Source: a virus
DNA length: 38,348 nt
Direction: 5' to 3' (one strand)
IMG/VR virus record: IMGVR_UViG_3300005511_000035
Coordinates: 1-38,348 of that record
Shown here: piece by piece, positions 38,179 to 38,348 of the stretch
Layout: every line of letters begins with the position of its first letter
Position numbering within the stretch: position 1 is the first letter of the stretch
Position numbers and translations under genes: made by a program
The notes under the pieces: model-generated
What the model was told of the DNA's origin: nothing
Seen by the model: the letters and a program-made list of their open reading frames with translations, nothing else
Databases searched by the model: none

Positions 38179-38348
38179 AGAAAACAGCGCCGCTGCCGCG
38201 CCAACCCATTGTCTTCCCCCGCGCAGATCCAGCGGCCCTGGTGGAGTTTGATCCTGCTACCAAGGAGTGCACCATGAACTGCGGGCCACACCGCGATGAC
38301 CCGCGCAGCGCGAAGGAACGCAAGCTGCTTTGTGATGAGTGCCGTGGA
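38175..38348 (+). CDS. Cys-rich phage protein, cut by window edge
   Basis: ATG 38175 overlaps the previous stop as ATGA, and 58 codons are open to the end of the window. The visible part reads MKKTAPLPRQPIVFPRADPA, then a segment with CTMNCGPHRDDPRSAKERKLL and CDECRG. The pairs C-x3-C and C-x2-C with an intervening His suggest a zinc-binding knuckle. It continues the rightward early operon. The C-terminus is not visible. Confidence 0.65.
   Translation, partial: MKKTAPLPRQPIVFPRADPAALVEFDPATKECTMNCGPHRDDPRSAKERKLLCDECRG

Noticed and set aside
38175-38348. Integrase or excisionase at the right edge
   Set aside because: The visible 58 codons show a Cys-rich protein with no recombinase motif; the integration module must lie outside the window.

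Overview
The window is most of a lambda-type (HK97-fold, long-tailed, probably siphovirus) prophage in a GC-rich Gram-negative host. The host is most likely a betaproteobacterium of the Burkholderiales/Oxalobacteraceae type; this is inferred from composition, the tRNA-His sequence and the style of the phage genes, and no host protein-coding marker is present to prove it. A tRNA-His gene (42-118) at the left edge is the likely host flank and a plausible attachment site. No integrase is visible, so the other end and the int gene should lie beyond base 38348.

Layout, left to right. (1) 42-2878: tRNA-His with its terminator, then accessory genes: a DUF6602-like protein, a small gene under a textbook LexA box, a small lipoprotein, a DNA adenine methylase, and a hairpin-rich gap. 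(2) 2879-4205, minus strand: lysis cassette with nested Rz/Rz1 spanins, an M15 endolysin and a holin. (3) 4357-18258, minus strand: tail genes, comprising a papain-like protein, fibre and carbohydrate-binding proteins, a tip protein, a 1574-residue tape measure, lambda-like G/T chaperones with a clear -1 slippery site, the tube protein and a terminator. (4) 18255-27319, minus strand: head and packaging genes, comprising a joining protein, major capsid, decoration protein, S49 protease with internal scaffold, portal, gpW, a Mor-like HTH protein, GpA-type large terminase, small terminase and a gpZ-like protein. (5) 27355-27614: a dense cluster of ACCCTGC words, a candidate origin or packaging site. 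(6) 27616-31523, minus strand: Toprim/SF3-type primase-helicase, a winged-helix protein, a YmfL-like regulator and a Cro/YdaS-like protein. (7) 31523-33845: the immunity region, with two small HTH repressors, an antisense 60-residue protein and a LysR regulator, bounded by two near-identical operator-promoters that fire outward. (8) 33845-38348, plus strand: a second early operon with a ParB-family protein, a stand-alone helicase paralogue with lost catalytic residues, a protein carrying only the arginine-finger motif of a phage ATPase, and a truncated Cys-rich protein.

How it fits together. The two outward promoters share the architecture TTGCRY-17 bp-TACTAT, with the operator AGTAGCCnTTnGCTACT in the spacer, so one repressor probably silences both the leftward replication operon and the rightward ParB operon. 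The position of the LysR gene recalls lambda rexAB. The most unusual signal is a 16-bp palindrome, GTGCAGACGTCTGCAC, present five times with at most one mismatch across 33 kb. I propose that these are dispersed centromere-like or regulatory sites for the phage ParB protein. A host-wide motif is the main alternative.
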